Positions 24,979 to 33,018 of a DNA stretch of 64,000 bases are shown here, piece after piece (the first letter of the stretch is position 1; each line of letters begins with the position of its first letter). Below the pieces are notes generated by a model, which was given only the letters and a program-made list of their open reading frames with translations, was not told the origin of the DNA and ran no database searches. Source of the stretch: Streptomyces sp. MspMP-M5 (GTDB taxonomy: Bacteria; Actinomycetota; Actinomycetes; Streptomycetales; Streptomycetaceae); the NCBI RefSeq assembly GCF_000373585.1, contig NZ_KB891878.1, positions 91,227 through 155,226 on the forward strand. Direction: 5' to 3'. A program made the position numbers and the translations under genes.

Positions 24979-25115
24979 GGTTCGCCTTTCTTGCGCCCGG
25001 CGGCGCTCGCCTTTGCGCCTGACGGCGCGTTTGCCGGCCCGCTTCGCGGGCGTTGTTGGTCCGCTGCGCGGGCTTGTTCTCCGCTGCGCGGGGCTGTCGG
25101 GTGCGGTGGCGGGTC

Positions 25116-25174
25116 TGCGGGGTAGGGGTGTGCCGGACTGCTTCGCTTTACGTCCGGCACACCCCTACCCCGCA
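25116..25174 (+). repeat. Hairpin A, 23-bp perfect stem, conserved 13-nt loop
   Basis: The arms 25116-25138 and 25152-25174 are perfectly complementary over 23 bp. The loop is TGCTTCGCTTTAC, identical to hairpin C and the exact reverse complement of the loops in B and D. It could act as a bidirectional terminator for the convergent genes, but loop conservation suggests more than that. Confidence 0.85.
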
Positions 25175-25351
25175 GCCCCGCCACCTCCCGTTGAGGGTTG
25201 GATTTCAGGCCGGTTGAAGCTCATGCCCGGTGGGCCAGTACAGGCCCCGGACTGAGGGGTGACCGTCGATGATCAGCGACCCGCACGGGACCACTCACGC
25301 CAGCCCCACCCACCGTCTTCCATGACTACCCACGGGAGGGGACGGGTCGGA

Positions 25352-25408
25352 GGGGCAGGGGGTGTGTCCGGACGTAAAGCGAAGCAGTCCGGACACACCC
25401 CCTGCCCC
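25352..25408 (-). repeat. Hairpin B, 22-bp perfect stem, inverted relative to A
   Basis: The arms 25352-25373 and 25387-25408 are perfectly complementary over 22 bp. The loop GTAAAGCGAAGCA is the reverse complement of the hairpin A loop. The stem sequence differs from A in the middle (TGTCCGG versus TGCCGG), with compensating changes on both arms. Confidence 0.85.
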
Positions 25409-25506
25409 GCAGACCCGGCACCGCGGCCGAACAGCCCCGCGCAGCGGACCCGCGCCGCCAGGCGCAAAAAGGCGAACCCCCGCGGCGGGGAAACCGGGAG
25501 CGGCGA

Positions 25507-26415
25507 TCAGCTGACGCCGTACACCAACCGCATCGGCTCCGCCGCTGCAAGCAACTCGCGGGCCACGGCGCCCGCCTCCGCGGGATCCCAGCGGGCGCCC
25601 TTGTCGCGCGTCGGTCCGGGCCGCCACCCTTCCATCACCGTGATGCGGCCTCCCTCGGCCTCGAAGACCCGGCCGGTGACGCCGGCGCTGTCCGCCGCGG
25701 CGAGCCAGACGACGAGCGGGGAGACGTTCTCCGGGGCCATGGCGTCGAAGGCACCCTCCACGGGGGCCATCGCCGACGCGAACGCCCGCTCCGTCATCCG
25801 GGTGCGGGCCGCCGGGGCGAGGGCGTTGACCTGGACGCCGTAGCGGGCCAGTTCGGCGGCGGCGACGAGGGTCAGGCCGAGGATGCCGGCCTTGGCTGCC
25901 GAGTAGTTGGCCTGGCCGACGCTGCCCAGCAGGCCGGCGCCGGAGCTGGTGTTGACGACCCGGGCGTCGGGCGTCCGCCCGGCCTTGGTCTCGGCCCGCC
26001 AGTGCGCGGCGGCGTGCTTGAGGGGCAGGAAGTGGCCCTTGAGATGGACCCGCAGCACCGCGTCCCAGTCGTCCTCGCCGAGGTTGACCAGCATCCGGTC
26101 GCGCAGGAACCCGGCGTTGTTGACCAGCGCGTCCAGGCGGCCGAAGGTGTCCAGGGCGGCGGTGACGAGGGAGCGGGCGCCGTCGTCGGTGGTGATGTCG
26201 CCGGTGTGTGCGACGGCCCGGCCGCCGTGTGCCCGGATCTCGTCGACGACCTGCTGGGCGGGCCCGGTGGAGCCGCCGGTGCCGTCGGCCGCCACACCGA
26301 GGTCGTTGACGACGACGACGGCGCCCTCGGCGGCTAGCGCGAGGGCGTGGGCGCGGCCCAGGCCCCGGCCGGCCCCGGTGACGGCGGCGACGCGTCCGGT
26401 GCAGATTCCGGTCAT
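25507..26415 (-). CDS. SDR dehydrogenase of the HIP (steroid CD-ring) cluster, Rv3548c-like
   Basis: A 302-residue SDR: nucleotide loop TGAGRGLGRAHALALA, VNDLG, NNAGFLRD, catalytic Ser in VVNTSSGAGLLGS and YSAAK. The C-terminal extension of about 50 residues (GGRITVMEGWRPGPTRDKGARWDP) is a mark of the multifunctional-enzyme-type 3-hydroxyacyl-CoA dehydrogenase SDRs, as in mycobacterial Rv3548c. It probably oxidises a hydroxyacyl-CoA intermediate. The start at 26415 follows AGGAG; the upstream SDR ends one base before, so the two form an operon. Its stop codon abuts the composite repeat element. Context and length support the Rv3548c counterpart, but substrate is inferred. Confidence 0.85.
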   Translation of the reverse strand: MTGICTGRVAAVTGAGRGLGRAHALALAAEGAVVVVNDLGVAADGTGGSTGPAQQVVDEIRAHGGRAVAHTGDITTDDGARSLVTAALDTFGRLDALVNNAGFLRDRMLVNLGEDDWDAVLRVHLKGHFLPLKHAAAHWRAETKAGRTPDARVVNTSSGAGLLGSVGQANYSAAKAGILGLTLVAAAELARYGVQVNALAPAARTRMTERAFASAMAPVEGAFDAMAPENVSPLVVWLAAADSAGVTGRVFEAEGGRITVMEGWRPGPTRDKGARWDPAEAGAVARELLAAAEPMRLVYGVS

Positions 26416-26416
26416 C

Positions 26417-27205
26417 TCATGACTCCTCGGGGTGGTTGACGGTGGCGGCGTCGAGGAAGGCGGGGCGTTCCCCGCCGCCGTGGACGAGCAGGCTGGCGCC
26501 GCTGACGTAGCCGGCGCGGACGGAGGCGAGGAAGACGCAGGCGGCGCCGATCTCGGCGGGTTCGGCGAGCCGGCCGAGCGGGACGGTGGCGGCGACCGCG
26601 GCGACGCCGGCCTCGTCGCCGTAGTGGAGGGCGCTCCGTTCGGTGCGGACCATGCCGGGGACGACGGTGTTGACGCGGACGTGCGGCGCCCACTCGACGG
26701 CCATCGAGCGGGCGAGGTGGTCCAGGCCGGCCTTGGCGGCGCCGTAGGCGGCGGTGCCGGGCGAGGGCCGGGTGCCGCTGACACTGCCGATCATGATCAC
26801 CGAGCCGCCGTCCGGCTGGCCGCGCATCACCTCGTAGGCTGCGAGCGAGGCGGTCATCGGGGCGGTCAGATTGAGTTCGACGACCCGGGCGTGGCGTTCC
26901 GCCGCGGTCGCGCCGAGCAGCCGGTAGGGGGTGCCGCCGGCGTTGTTGACCAGGCAGTCCAGGCGGCCGTGGTCGGCCGCGACGGCGCCGAAGAAGTTCC
27001 GGACGTCAGCGGGTTGGCGCAGGTCGAGGGGGTGGAAGCGGGCGGTGCGGCCGTCCGCGGCGACGGGGGTGTCCGGGGGGCGTCGGGCGCAGACGACGAC
27101 CTCCGCGCCGGCCTGGAGGAAGGCGCGGGCGATGCCGGCGCCGACGCCCCGGGTGCCGCCGGTGACGACGGCGACCCGTCCGGACAGATCGAGGTTCAGG
27201 GACAA
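26417..27205 (-). CDS. SDR dehydrogenase of the HIP cluster, Rv3549c-like
   Basis: A 262-residue classical SDR: TGGTRGVGAGIARAF nucleotide loop, LVNNAGG, catalytic Ser in MIGSVSGT and YGAAK, then VNTVVPGMVRTE. It is the first gene of the leftward operon and faces echA20 across a short divergent region holding a KstR2-like box, just as Rv3549c and echA20 do in Mycobacterium tuberculosis. The start appears to be TTG at 27205, because GGGAGG lies just upstream and no ATG or GTG fits. Role in CD-ring catabolism is inferred from location. Confidence 0.85.
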   Translation of the reverse strand: MSLNLDLSGRVAVVTGGTRGVGAGIARAFLQAGAEVVVCARRPPDTPVAADGRTARFHPLDLRQPADVRNFFGAVAADHGRLDCLVNNAGGTPYRLLGATAAERHARVVELNLTAPMTASLAAYEVMRGQPDGGSVIMIGSVSGTRPSPGTAAYGAAKAGLDHLARSMAVEWAPHVRVNTVVPGMVRTERSALHYGDEAGVAAVAATVPLGRLAEPAEIGAACVFLASVRAGYVSGASLLVHGGGERPAFLDAATVNHPEES

Positions 27206-27249
27206 CTGGTACCTCCCGCGGCGGGCGATCCGCTGCTAACTTCCTACCT

Positions 27250-27263
27250 AACAAACGCTTGGT
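27250..27263. promoter_or_regulatory. KstR2-like operator between divergent SDR and echA20 operons
   Basis: AACAAACGCTTGGT matches the KstR2 consensus AnCAAGnnCTTGnT at every fixed position except one (A for G). It sits between the TTG of the leftward SDR gene and the ATG of echA20, 22 bases before the latter. A second site with the same single change lies at 34216. The cognate regulator is only a stub at 32111. Confidence 0.65.
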
Positions 27264-27284
27264 GGAAAGGTAGCTGATCTGCTC

Positions 27285-28064
27285 ATGGGTGTCTCCACCT
27301 CCGCACCCGACCAGGGCGTCACGGTCGTCACCGTGGACTTCCCCCCGGTCAACGCCCTCCCCGTACAGGGCTGGTACGACCTCGCCGACGCGGTACGGAC
27401 CGCCGGCCGCGCTCCCGAGGTCCGCTGTGTGGTGCTCACCGCCGCGGGCCGCGGGTTCAACGCCGGCGTCGACATCAAGGAGATGCAGCGGGACACCGCG
27501 GCCGGCGGCCACGGGGCACTGATCGGCGCCAACCACGGCTGCGCCGAGGCGTTCACCGCGGTCTACGAGTGCGAGGTGCCGGTGGTCGCCGCCGTGCACG
27601 GCCACTGCCTGGGCGGCGGGATCGGCCTGGTGGGCAACGCGGACGCGATCGTGGCGAGCGACGACGCCACCTTCGGCCTGCCGGAACTGGACCGCGGCGC
27701 GCTCGGCGCCGCCACCCATCTGGCCCGGCTGGTCCCCCAGCACCTGATGCGGGCGCTGTACTACACCTCGCGGACCGCCACCGCACGGGAGCTGCATGCG
27801 CACGGCTCGGTGTGGAGAGTGGTACCGCGCGATGAACTGGAGGGTGTGGCAAGGGAGTTGGGGCGCGAGATCGCGCGCAAGGACGGCTCCCTCCTGCGGC
27901 TCGCCAAGGCTGCCCTCAACGGTATCGACCCGGTCGACGTGCGCCGCAGCTACCGCTTCGAGCAGGGCTTCACCTTCGAGGCCAATCTCAGCGGGGTCGC
28001 GGACCGGGTCCGCGACACCTTCGGGAGCCGGAACGCCGGGGACGGCAAGGAGGAGCGATCGTGA
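27285..28064 (+). CDS. echA20: Enoyl-CoA hydratase-family ring hydrolase EchA20
   Basis: A 259-residue crotonase. The oxyanion hole region is NAGVDIKEMQRDTAAGG and the second signature is AVHGHCLGGGIGLVGNADAIVA; the usual Glu of that second region is replaced by local variants, as in EchA20, which hydrolyses the D ring of HIEC-CoA in steroid catabolism instead of hydrating a double bond. Synteny is the strongest evidence: it is followed immediately by ipdA, ipdB and ipdC with 4-base overlaps and is preceded by the KstR2-like box. The final stop overlaps the ipdA GTG. Confidence 0.87.
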   Translation: MGVSTSAPDQGVTVVTVDFPPVNALPVQGWYDLADAVRTAGRAPEVRCVVLTAAGRGFNAGVDIKEMQRDTAAGGHGALIGANHGCAEAFTAVYECEVPVVAAVHGHCLGGGIGLVGNADAIVASDDATFGLPELDRGALGAATHLARLVPQHLMRALYYTSRTATARELHAHGSVWRVVPRDELEGVARELGREIARKDGSLLRLAKAALNGIDPVDVRRSYRFEQGFTFEANLSGVADRVRDTFGSRNAGDGKEERS

Positions 28065-28900
28065 CCGACAAGACCATGACTCCGGACGAGGTCGTCGCGC
28101 GGCTGCGCAGCGGGATGACCCTGGGCATCGGCGGCTGGGGCTCCCGCCGCAAGCCGATGGCACTGGTGCGGGCGCTGCTCCGCTCCGACGTCACCGACCT
28201 GACCGTGGTCTCCTACGGCGGCCCGGACGTGGGACTGCTGGCCGCCGCCGGGAAGATCCGCGAACTGGTCACCGCGTTCGTCACCCTCGACTCGATCCCC
28301 CTGGAGCCGCACTTCCGGACGGCCCGCCAGTCGGGCGGATTCGAGCTGAGCGAGATCGACGAGGCGATGTTCATGTGGGGGTTGCGGGCCGCCGCCAACC
28401 GGCTGCCGTTCCTCCCGGTCCGGGCCGGTCTGGGCTCGGACGTGATGCGGGTCAACCCCGGGCTGCGGACGGTCACCTCGCCGTACGAGGACGGGGAGAC
28501 CTTCGTCGCGATGCCGGCGCTGCGGATGGACGCGGCGCTGGTCCACGTCAACCGCGCCGACCGGCTCGGCAACGGCCAGTACCTGGGCCCCGACCCGTAC
28601 TTCGACGACCTGTTCTGCGAGGCCGCGGAGCGCGCGTATGTCTCGTGCGAGGAGTTGGTGGACGGCTTCGGGGCCGCCGTCCCGCAGACCCTGCTGGTCA
28701 AGCGCCATACGGTGACCGGCGTGGTGGAGACGCCGCGCGGTGCGCACTTCACCTCGTGCGTCCCGGACTACGACCGCGACGAGGCGTTCCAGAAGCTCTA
28801 TGCGACCACGCCCTGGCCGGAGTTCGCCGCGCGGTTCCTGCACGGGGACGAGAAGAGCTACCAGTCGGCCGTCCAGACCTGGCACGAGGAGATGCGATGA
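28061..28900 (+). CDS. ipdA: IpdA, alpha subunit of COCHEA-CoA ring hydrolase
   Basis: A 279-residue member of the CoA-transferase type I fold: GMTLGIGGWGSRRKPMALVRALL at the N-terminus, DLTVVSYGGPDVGLLAAAGKIREL, and a C-terminal CVPDYDRDEAFQKLY. IpdA and IpdB together hydrolyse the last steroid ring (ring C) in COCHEA-CoA and no longer act as CoA-transferases. Start is GTG overlapping the echA20 stop (GTGA), and the stop overlaps ipdB (ATGA). These tight junctions imply a coupled echA20-ipdA-ipdB-ipdC transcript. Confidence 0.9.
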   Translation: MTDKTMTPDEVVARLRSGMTLGIGGWGSRRKPMALVRALLRSDVTDLTVVSYGGPDVGLLAAAGKIRELVTAFVTLDSIPLEPHFRTARQSGGFELSEIDEAMFMWGLRAAANRLPFLPVRAGLGSDVMRVNPGLRTVTSPYEDGETFVAMPALRMDAALVHVNRADRLGNGQYLGPDPYFDDLFCEAAERAYVSCEELVDGFGAAVPQTLLVKRHTVTGVVETPRGAHFTSCVPDYDRDEAFQKLYATTPWPEFAARFLHGDEKSYQSAVQTWHEEMR

Positions 28901-29625
28901 CCAGCCGCGCCGAATACTGCGTGCTCGCCTGCGCCGACACCTGGCGCGACAGCGGCGAGGTGCTCGCCAGCCCGATGGGCACCGTGCCGTCCCTCGGCGC
29001 CCGGCTAGCCAAGCGCACCTTCTCCCCCGATCTGCTGCTCACCGACGGCGAGGCGCTGCTGGTCGGCCTCGACGGGCGGGCCGAGGGCTGGCTTCCCTAC
29101 CGTCAGCACCTGGCCATGGTCACCGGCGGCCGGCGGCATGTGATGATGGGCGCCAGTCAGCTCGACCGCTTCGGCAACCAGAACATCTCCTGCATCGGTG
29201 ACTGGCAGCGGCCCGCCAGGCAGCTGCTCGGCGTGCGCGGCGCGCCCGTCAACACCCTGAACAATCCGACGAGTTACTGGGTTCCGCGGCACTCCCGGCG
29301 GGTCTTCGTCGAGAAGGTCGACATGGTCTGCGGGGTCGGCTACGACAACGCGGCCGCCGCCGGCCCGTCCGCCACCCGCTACCACCGCATTCCGCGGGTG
29401 GTCAGCAACCTCGGCGTCCTCGACTTCGCCACCCCGGACCACACCATGCGGCTGGTCTCGCGGCACCCGGGCGTCACCGTCGAGGAGGTGCAGGACGCCA
29501 CCGGCTTCCCGCTGGCCCGCGCCGACGAGGTCCCGTACACCCGGGAACCCACCGACGAGGAGCTGCGGTTGATCCGCGAGGTGCTCGATCCGCAGGGGCT
29601 GCGCGACCGCGAGGTGCCGTCGTGA
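28897..29625 (+). CDS. ipdB: IpdB, beta subunit of COCHEA-CoA ring hydrolase
   Basis: A 242-residue partner of IpdA. Recognisable parts are YCVLACADTWRDSGEVLASPMGTVPSLGARLAK, DLLLTDGEALLVG, MGASQLDRFGNQNISCIGDW and VVSNLGVLDF. Family knowledge places the catalytic Glu of the heterodimer in IpdB. The length and the order next to IpdA match the mycobacterial pair. Start ATG overlaps the ipdA stop, and the final TGA overlaps the ipdC GTG. Confidence 0.9.
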   Translation: MTSRAEYCVLACADTWRDSGEVLASPMGTVPSLGARLAKRTFSPDLLLTDGEALLVGLDGRAEGWLPYRQHLAMVTGGRRHVMMGASQLDRFGNQNISCIGDWQRPARQLLGVRGAPVNTLNNPTSYWVPRHSRRVFVEKVDMVCGVGYDNAAAAGPSATRYHRIPRVVSNLGVLDFATPDHTMRLVSRHPGVTVEEVQDATGFPLARADEVPYTREPTDEELRLIREVLDPQGLRDREVPS

Positions 29626-30725
29626 GCGCCGGCGTCGCCCGGGCCGATGACCGGACCCCGTCCGCCGGGGACGGCCCGCTCCTGCGCACCCCGCTGACCG
29701 AGCTGACCGGCGTGCGGCATCCGATCGTGCAGACCGGGATGGGCTGGGTGGCCGGCCCGCGCCTGGTGTCCGCCGCCGCCGACGCCGGCGCGCTGGGCAT
29801 CCTGGCCTCCGCCACCATGACGCCGGACCAACTACGGGCGGCGGTCCGCGAGGTGAGGTCCCGTACGGACCGGCCGTTCGGGGTCAATCTGCGGGCGGAC
29901 GCCGGGGATGCGGCCGAGCGGGTGCGGATCGTCGTCGACGAGGGCGTCCGGGTCGCCTCCTTCGCACTGGCGCCCTCGCGGGAGCTGATCGCCCGGCTCA
30001 AGGACGCCGGGGTGGTGGTGATCCCGTCCGTCGGGGCCCGGCGGCACGCCGAGAAGGTCGCCGCCTGGGGCGCCGACGCGGTGATCGTCCAGGGCGGCGA
30101 GGGCGGCGGCCACACCGGGAGCGTCGCCACCACCGTGCTGCTGCCGCAGGTGGTGGACGCGGTCGACATCCCGGTGATCGCCGCGGGCGGGTTCTTCGAC
30201 GGCCGGGGGCTGGTGGCCGCGCTCGCCTACGGCGCGGCCGGGATCGCCATGGGCACCCGTTTCCTGCTGACGTCGGACAGCACTGTGCCGCCGGCCGTCC
30301 AGGACCGCTATCTGGCGGCCGCGGTCGCCGATGTCGTCGTCACCACCAAGGTGGACGGGCTGCCGCACCGGATGCTGCGCAGTGAGCTGGTCCGGGCGCT
30401 GGAGCGGTCCGGGCGGGCCGCGGCGCTGGTCAGGGCGGTGCGGCACGCCGCGTCGTTCCGGAAGCTGTCCGGTCTGAGCTGGGCCGGGATGGTCCGCGAC
30501 GGGCTGGCGATGAAGCACGGCACGGACCTGACATGGAGTCAGGTGCTGCTGGCGGCCAACACCCCGATGCTGCTGAAGGCGTCGATGGTGGACGGCCGCA
30601 CCGACCTCGGCGTGATGGCCTCCGGGCAGGTCGCCGGGGTGATCGAGGACCTTCCGTCCTGTGCCGACCTGGTCGACCGGATCATGGCCGGGGCACAGCG
30701 GACACTGGCGGGCCTGCCCCACTGA
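29622..30725 (+). CDS. ipdC: IpdC, flavin-dependent HIP-CoA pathway reductase (nitronate monooxygenase family)
   Basis: A 367-residue TIM-barrel flavoprotein of the nitronate monooxygenase family: GVRHPIVQTGMGWVAGPRLVSAAADAGALGILASATM, VNLRADAGDAAERV, VIVQGGEGGGHTG (phosphate-binding), and IPVIAAGGFFDGRGLVAALAYGAAGIAMGTRFLLT. In steroid degraders this gene, in this place, is ipdC, an FMN oxidoreductase acting on 5-OH-HIP-CoA derivatives. It is the last gene of the coupled operon; a tyrosine phosphatase fragment follows directly. Confidence 0.87.
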   Translation: MSAGVARADDRTPSAGDGPLLRTPLTELTGVRHPIVQTGMGWVAGPRLVSAAADAGALGILASATMTPDQLRAAVREVRSRTDRPFGVNLRADAGDAAERVRIVVDEGVRVASFALAPSRELIARLKDAGVVVIPSVGARRHAEKVAAWGADAVIVQGGEGGGHTGSVATTVLLPQVVDAVDIPVIAAGGFFDGRGLVAALAYGAAGIAMGTRFLLTSDSTVPPAVQDRYLAAAVADVVVTTKVDGLPHRMLRSELVRALERSGRAAALVRAVRHAASFRKLSGLSWAGMVRDGLAMKHGTDLTWSQVLLAANTPMLLKASMVDGRTDLGVMASGQVAGVIEDLPSCADLVDRIMAGAQRTLAGLPH

Positions 30726-30874
30726 ACGACCGCCGCGTCCCGCTGCACGGCGCGGTCAACTGCCGTGACCTGGGCGGCTGTCGGGCCGAGGACGGCCGGC
30801 GGCTGCGCCACGGCCGGCTGTACCGCTCGGACGCCCTCGCCGAGCTGACCCCAGGCAGAACCCGGACCTGCTGA
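30725..30874 (+). pseudogene. N-terminal fragment of a tyrosine phosphatase-type protein
   Basis: Right after the ipdC stop, in another frame, lies coding similarity to the N-terminus of DSP-like tyrosine phosphatases: RVPLHGAVNCRDLGGCRAED and RLYRSDALAELT (family form VNFRDLGGYxT). The catalytic HCxxGxxR part is absent. The frame ends at 30874 and the convergent fadA6 stop is close by. It looks like a decayed gene left at the operon edge. Confidence 0.55.
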
Positions 30875-30909
30875 TCCCGCTCCATCTGACCTACTGGCGT
30901 ACCGGCGCC

Positions 30910-32067
30910 TCAGAGACACTCGACGATGGTGACGTTGGCCTGGCCGCCGCCCTCGCACATGGTCTGCAGGCCGAACCGGCCGCCGGTGCGCTCCAGTTCG
31001 TTCAGCAGCGTGGTCATCAGCCGGACACCGGTGGCGCCCAGCGGATGGCCGAGGGCGATGGCGCCGCCGTTGACGTTGACCCGCTCCGGATCGGCGCCGG
31101 TCTCCTTCAGCCAGGCCAGCACCACCGGCGCGAACGCCTCGTTGATCTCGACCAGGTCGATCTCGTCGAGCGTCATCCCGGCCTTCTTCAGTGCGTGGGC
31201 GGTGGCGGGGATCGGCGCGGACAGCATCCGGATCGGGTCCTCGCCGCGGACCGAGAGGTGGTGTATCCGGGCGCGCGGCGTCAGCCCGTGCGCGGCCACC
31301 GCCCGCTCGGAGGCGAGCAGCATCGCGGCGGCCCCGTCGGAGACCTGCGAGGAGACCGCGGCGGTCAGCCGGCCGCCCTCGACGACCGGCGCCAGCGCCG
31401 CCATCTTCTCCAGCGAGGTGTTCCGGCGCGGCCCCTCGTCGGCGGTGACCTCGCCGTACGCGACGATCTCCCGGTCGAAGCGGCCCTCGTCGATGGCCCG
31501 CACCGCCCGCTGGTGGGAGCGGAGCGCGAACTCCTCCATCTCCCGGCGGGAGATGTCCCATTCGGTGGCGATCAGCTCGGCGCCGTGGAACTGGTTGACC
31601 GGCAAGTCGCCGTAGCGGGCCCGCCAGCCCTCGGAGCCGGCGTACGGGCCCTGGGTGAGCCCCAGCGGCTCGGCGGCCTGGCGGCTGGCGAAGGCGATCG
31701 GGATCTGCGACATGTTCTGCACCCCGCCCGCCACGACCAGGTCCTGGGTGCCGGAGAGCACCCCCTGGGCGGCGAAGTGCAGGGCCTGCTGCGAGGAGCC
31801 GCACTGCCGGTCGACGGTGACGCCGGGCACCTCCTCCGGCAGCCCGGCGGCCAGCCAGCAGGTCCGGGCGATGTCCCCGGCCTGCGGTCCGACGGTGTCC
31901 AGGCAGCCGAAGACGACGTCCGCCACGGCGGCCGGATCGATCCCGGTGCGCCCCATCAGCGCGGTCAGCACATGTGCGCCCAGGTCGGCCGGGTGGACGG
32001 CGGAGAGCCCGCCGCCCTTCTTCCCCACCGGGGTGCGGACGGCATCGACGATGTACGCCTCGGACAT
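30910..32067 (-). CDS. fadA6: FadA6, steroid CD-ring beta-ketothiolase
   Basis: A 385-residue thiolase. Catalytic Cys89 lies in TVDRQCGSSQQ; the His is in ALGHPLGATGVRL and the second Cys in CEGGGQANVTI at the C-terminus. The length and motifs are complete. In KstR2 regulons the thiolase next to ipdF and kstR2 is FadA6, which cleaves 6-methyl-3,7-dioxodecanedioyl-CoA. The start ATG is preceded by GAGGAG. Upstream lie the KstR2 stub and ipdF on the same strand, so it is likely the distal gene of the fadE30-ipdF operon. Confidence 0.87.
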   Translation of the reverse strand: MSEAYIVDAVRTPVGKKGGGLSAVHPADLGAHVLTALMGRTGIDPAAVADVVFGCLDTVGPQAGDIARTCWLAAGLPEEVPGVTVDRQCGSSQQALHFAAQGVLSGTQDLVVAGGVQNMSQIPIAFASRQAAEPLGLTQGPYAGSEGWRARYGDLPVNQFHGAELIATEWDISRREMEEFALRSHQRAVRAIDEGRFDREIVAYGEVTADEGPRRNTSLEKMAALAPVVEGGRLTAAVSSQVSDGAAAMLLASERAVAAHGLTPRARIHHLSVRGEDPIRMLSAPIPATAHALKKAGMTLDEIDLVEINEAFAPVVLAWLKETGADPERVNVNGGAIALGHPLGATGVRLMTTLLNELERTGGRFGLQTMCEGGGQANVTIVECL

Positions 32068-32110
32068 GGTGAACTCCTCGGTCCTCGGTCAGATTCTGCG
32101 GATGAGCCGG

Positions 32111-32233
32111 TCAGTCCCGCAAGGCGATGCCGTCCGGCACCATCGAGAGGTACTGGCGGGCGATCTCCTCGGGGCTGTGCTGTGCGCCCGGCCGGTACCA
32201 GGAGGCGGCGGCCCAGGCCAGGAGTTCGCCGCT
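32111..32233 (-). pseudogene. kstR2: C-terminal stub of a TetR regulator, probable kstR2
   Basis: About 40 residues survive: SGELLAWAAASWYRPGAQ followed by HSPEEIARQYLSMVPDGI. The WYRPG...SPEEIA pattern is the final helix of TetR-family regulators, and no helix-turn-helix part exists because ipdF begins the other side within a few bases. In mycobacteria and rhodococci kstR2 occupies this spot between fadA6 and ipdF. The regulator has therefore been lost here while two KstR2-like boxes remain. Identity rests on position plus the short tail. Confidence 0.6.
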
Positions 32234-32235
32234 CC

Positions 32236-33018
32236 TCAGGCATGCTGCGAGCTGACCGAGACGGTCTCCCCGGTCATGTACGAGGCGTAGTCGCCGGCCA
32301 GGAAGACGATCACGTTGGCCACCTCCCAGGGCTCGGCGTAGCGGCCGAACGCCTCCTTCTCGGTCAGCTCGGCCAGCAGCTCGGGGGTGGTGACCTTCAC
32401 CAGGTGCGGATGCATGGCCAGGCTGGGCGAGACCGCGTTGACCCGCACCCCGTACGCGGCGGCCTCGATCGCGGCGCAGCGGGTCAGCGCCATCACCCCG
32501 GCCTTGGCTGCGGCGTAGTGCGCCTGGCCGCGCTGGGCGCGCCAGCCCACCACGGAGGCGTTGTTGACGATCACGCCGCCGGCGCCCGTGGCCCGCATCC
32601 GGCGCAGCGCGGCGCGGGTGCAGCGGAAGGTGCCGCCCAGGGTGACGTCGATGACCTTCGCCCACTGCTCGTCGGTCATCTCGACGAGGTCGGCGGTGCC
32701 GCCGAGCCCGGCGTTGTTGACCACGATGTCGAGCCGGCCGTGCCGCTCCTCGGCGAGCGCGTACAGGGCGGCCACCTGCGCCTCGTCGGTCACGTCGCAC
32801 GGCAGTCCGGCGACCCGGTCGGCGCCGAACTCCGCGGCCAGCGCGGCCGTGCTCTCGGCCAGCCGCCGGGCGTGCGCGTCCCCGACGACGATCCGGGCGC
32901 CCTCCTCCAGGAACCGCCGGGCGGTGGCCCCGCCGATCCCGGCGCCGGCGGCGGCGGTGATCACCGCCGTCCGCCCCTTGAGCAGGTCGTGACCGGGCAC
33001 GTAGGCCGGTGCCGTCAT
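32236..33018 (-). CDS. ipdF: IpdF, SDR of steroid CD-ring degradation
   Basis: A 260-residue classical SDR: ITAAAGAGIGGATARRFLEEGARIVVGDAHARR, VVNNAGLGGTADLVEM, catalytic Ser in VIVNNASVVGWRA and YAAAKAGV. The ITAAAGAGIG loop is close to that of IpdF (Rv3559c), which acts on the 5-hydroxy HIP-CoA-level intermediates. The ATG overlaps the fadE30 stop by four bases (ATGA), showing an operon. Its own stop overlaps the edge of the KstR2 stub. Confidence 0.88.
   Translation of the reverse strand: MTAPAYVPGHDLLKGRTAVITAAAGAGIGGATARRFLEEGARIVVGDAHARRLAESTAALAAEFGADRVAGLPCDVTDEAQVAALYALAEERHGRLDIVVNNAGLGGTADLVEMTDEQWAKVIDVTLGGTFRCTRAALRRMRATGAGGVIVNNASVVGWRAQRGQAHYAAAKAGVMALTRCAAIEAAAYGVRVNAVSPSLAMHPHLVKVTTPELLAELTEKEAFGRYAEPWEVANVIVFLAGDYASYMTGETVSVSSQHA

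Larger units (their letters stand above)
24955..25505. repeat. Composite hairpin element, copy 1 (arm-hairpin-core-hairpin-arm)
   Basis: This gene-free stretch is a structured dispersed repeat. Its left outer arm has CCGCCGTAGGG and GGTCCGCTGCGCGGG; then come hairpin A (25116-25174), a core of about 175 bases, hairpin B (25352-25408) and an inverted right outer arm (GCGCAGCGGACC, AAGGCGAACCCC). The core segments at about 25200-25239 and 25259-25346 are clearly homologous, in reverse complement, to about 43355-43393 and 43252-43333 of copy 2. It fills the space between the short lipoprotein gene and the convergent SDR gene and reaches both stop codons. Small reading frames inside it look like by-products. 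Confidence 0.8.

Noticed and set aside
24979..25506. Several small open frames on both strands within composite element copy 1 (and the same in copy 2)
   Set aside because: They arise from the conserved GC-rich hairpins, repeat in both orientations and contain no domain.
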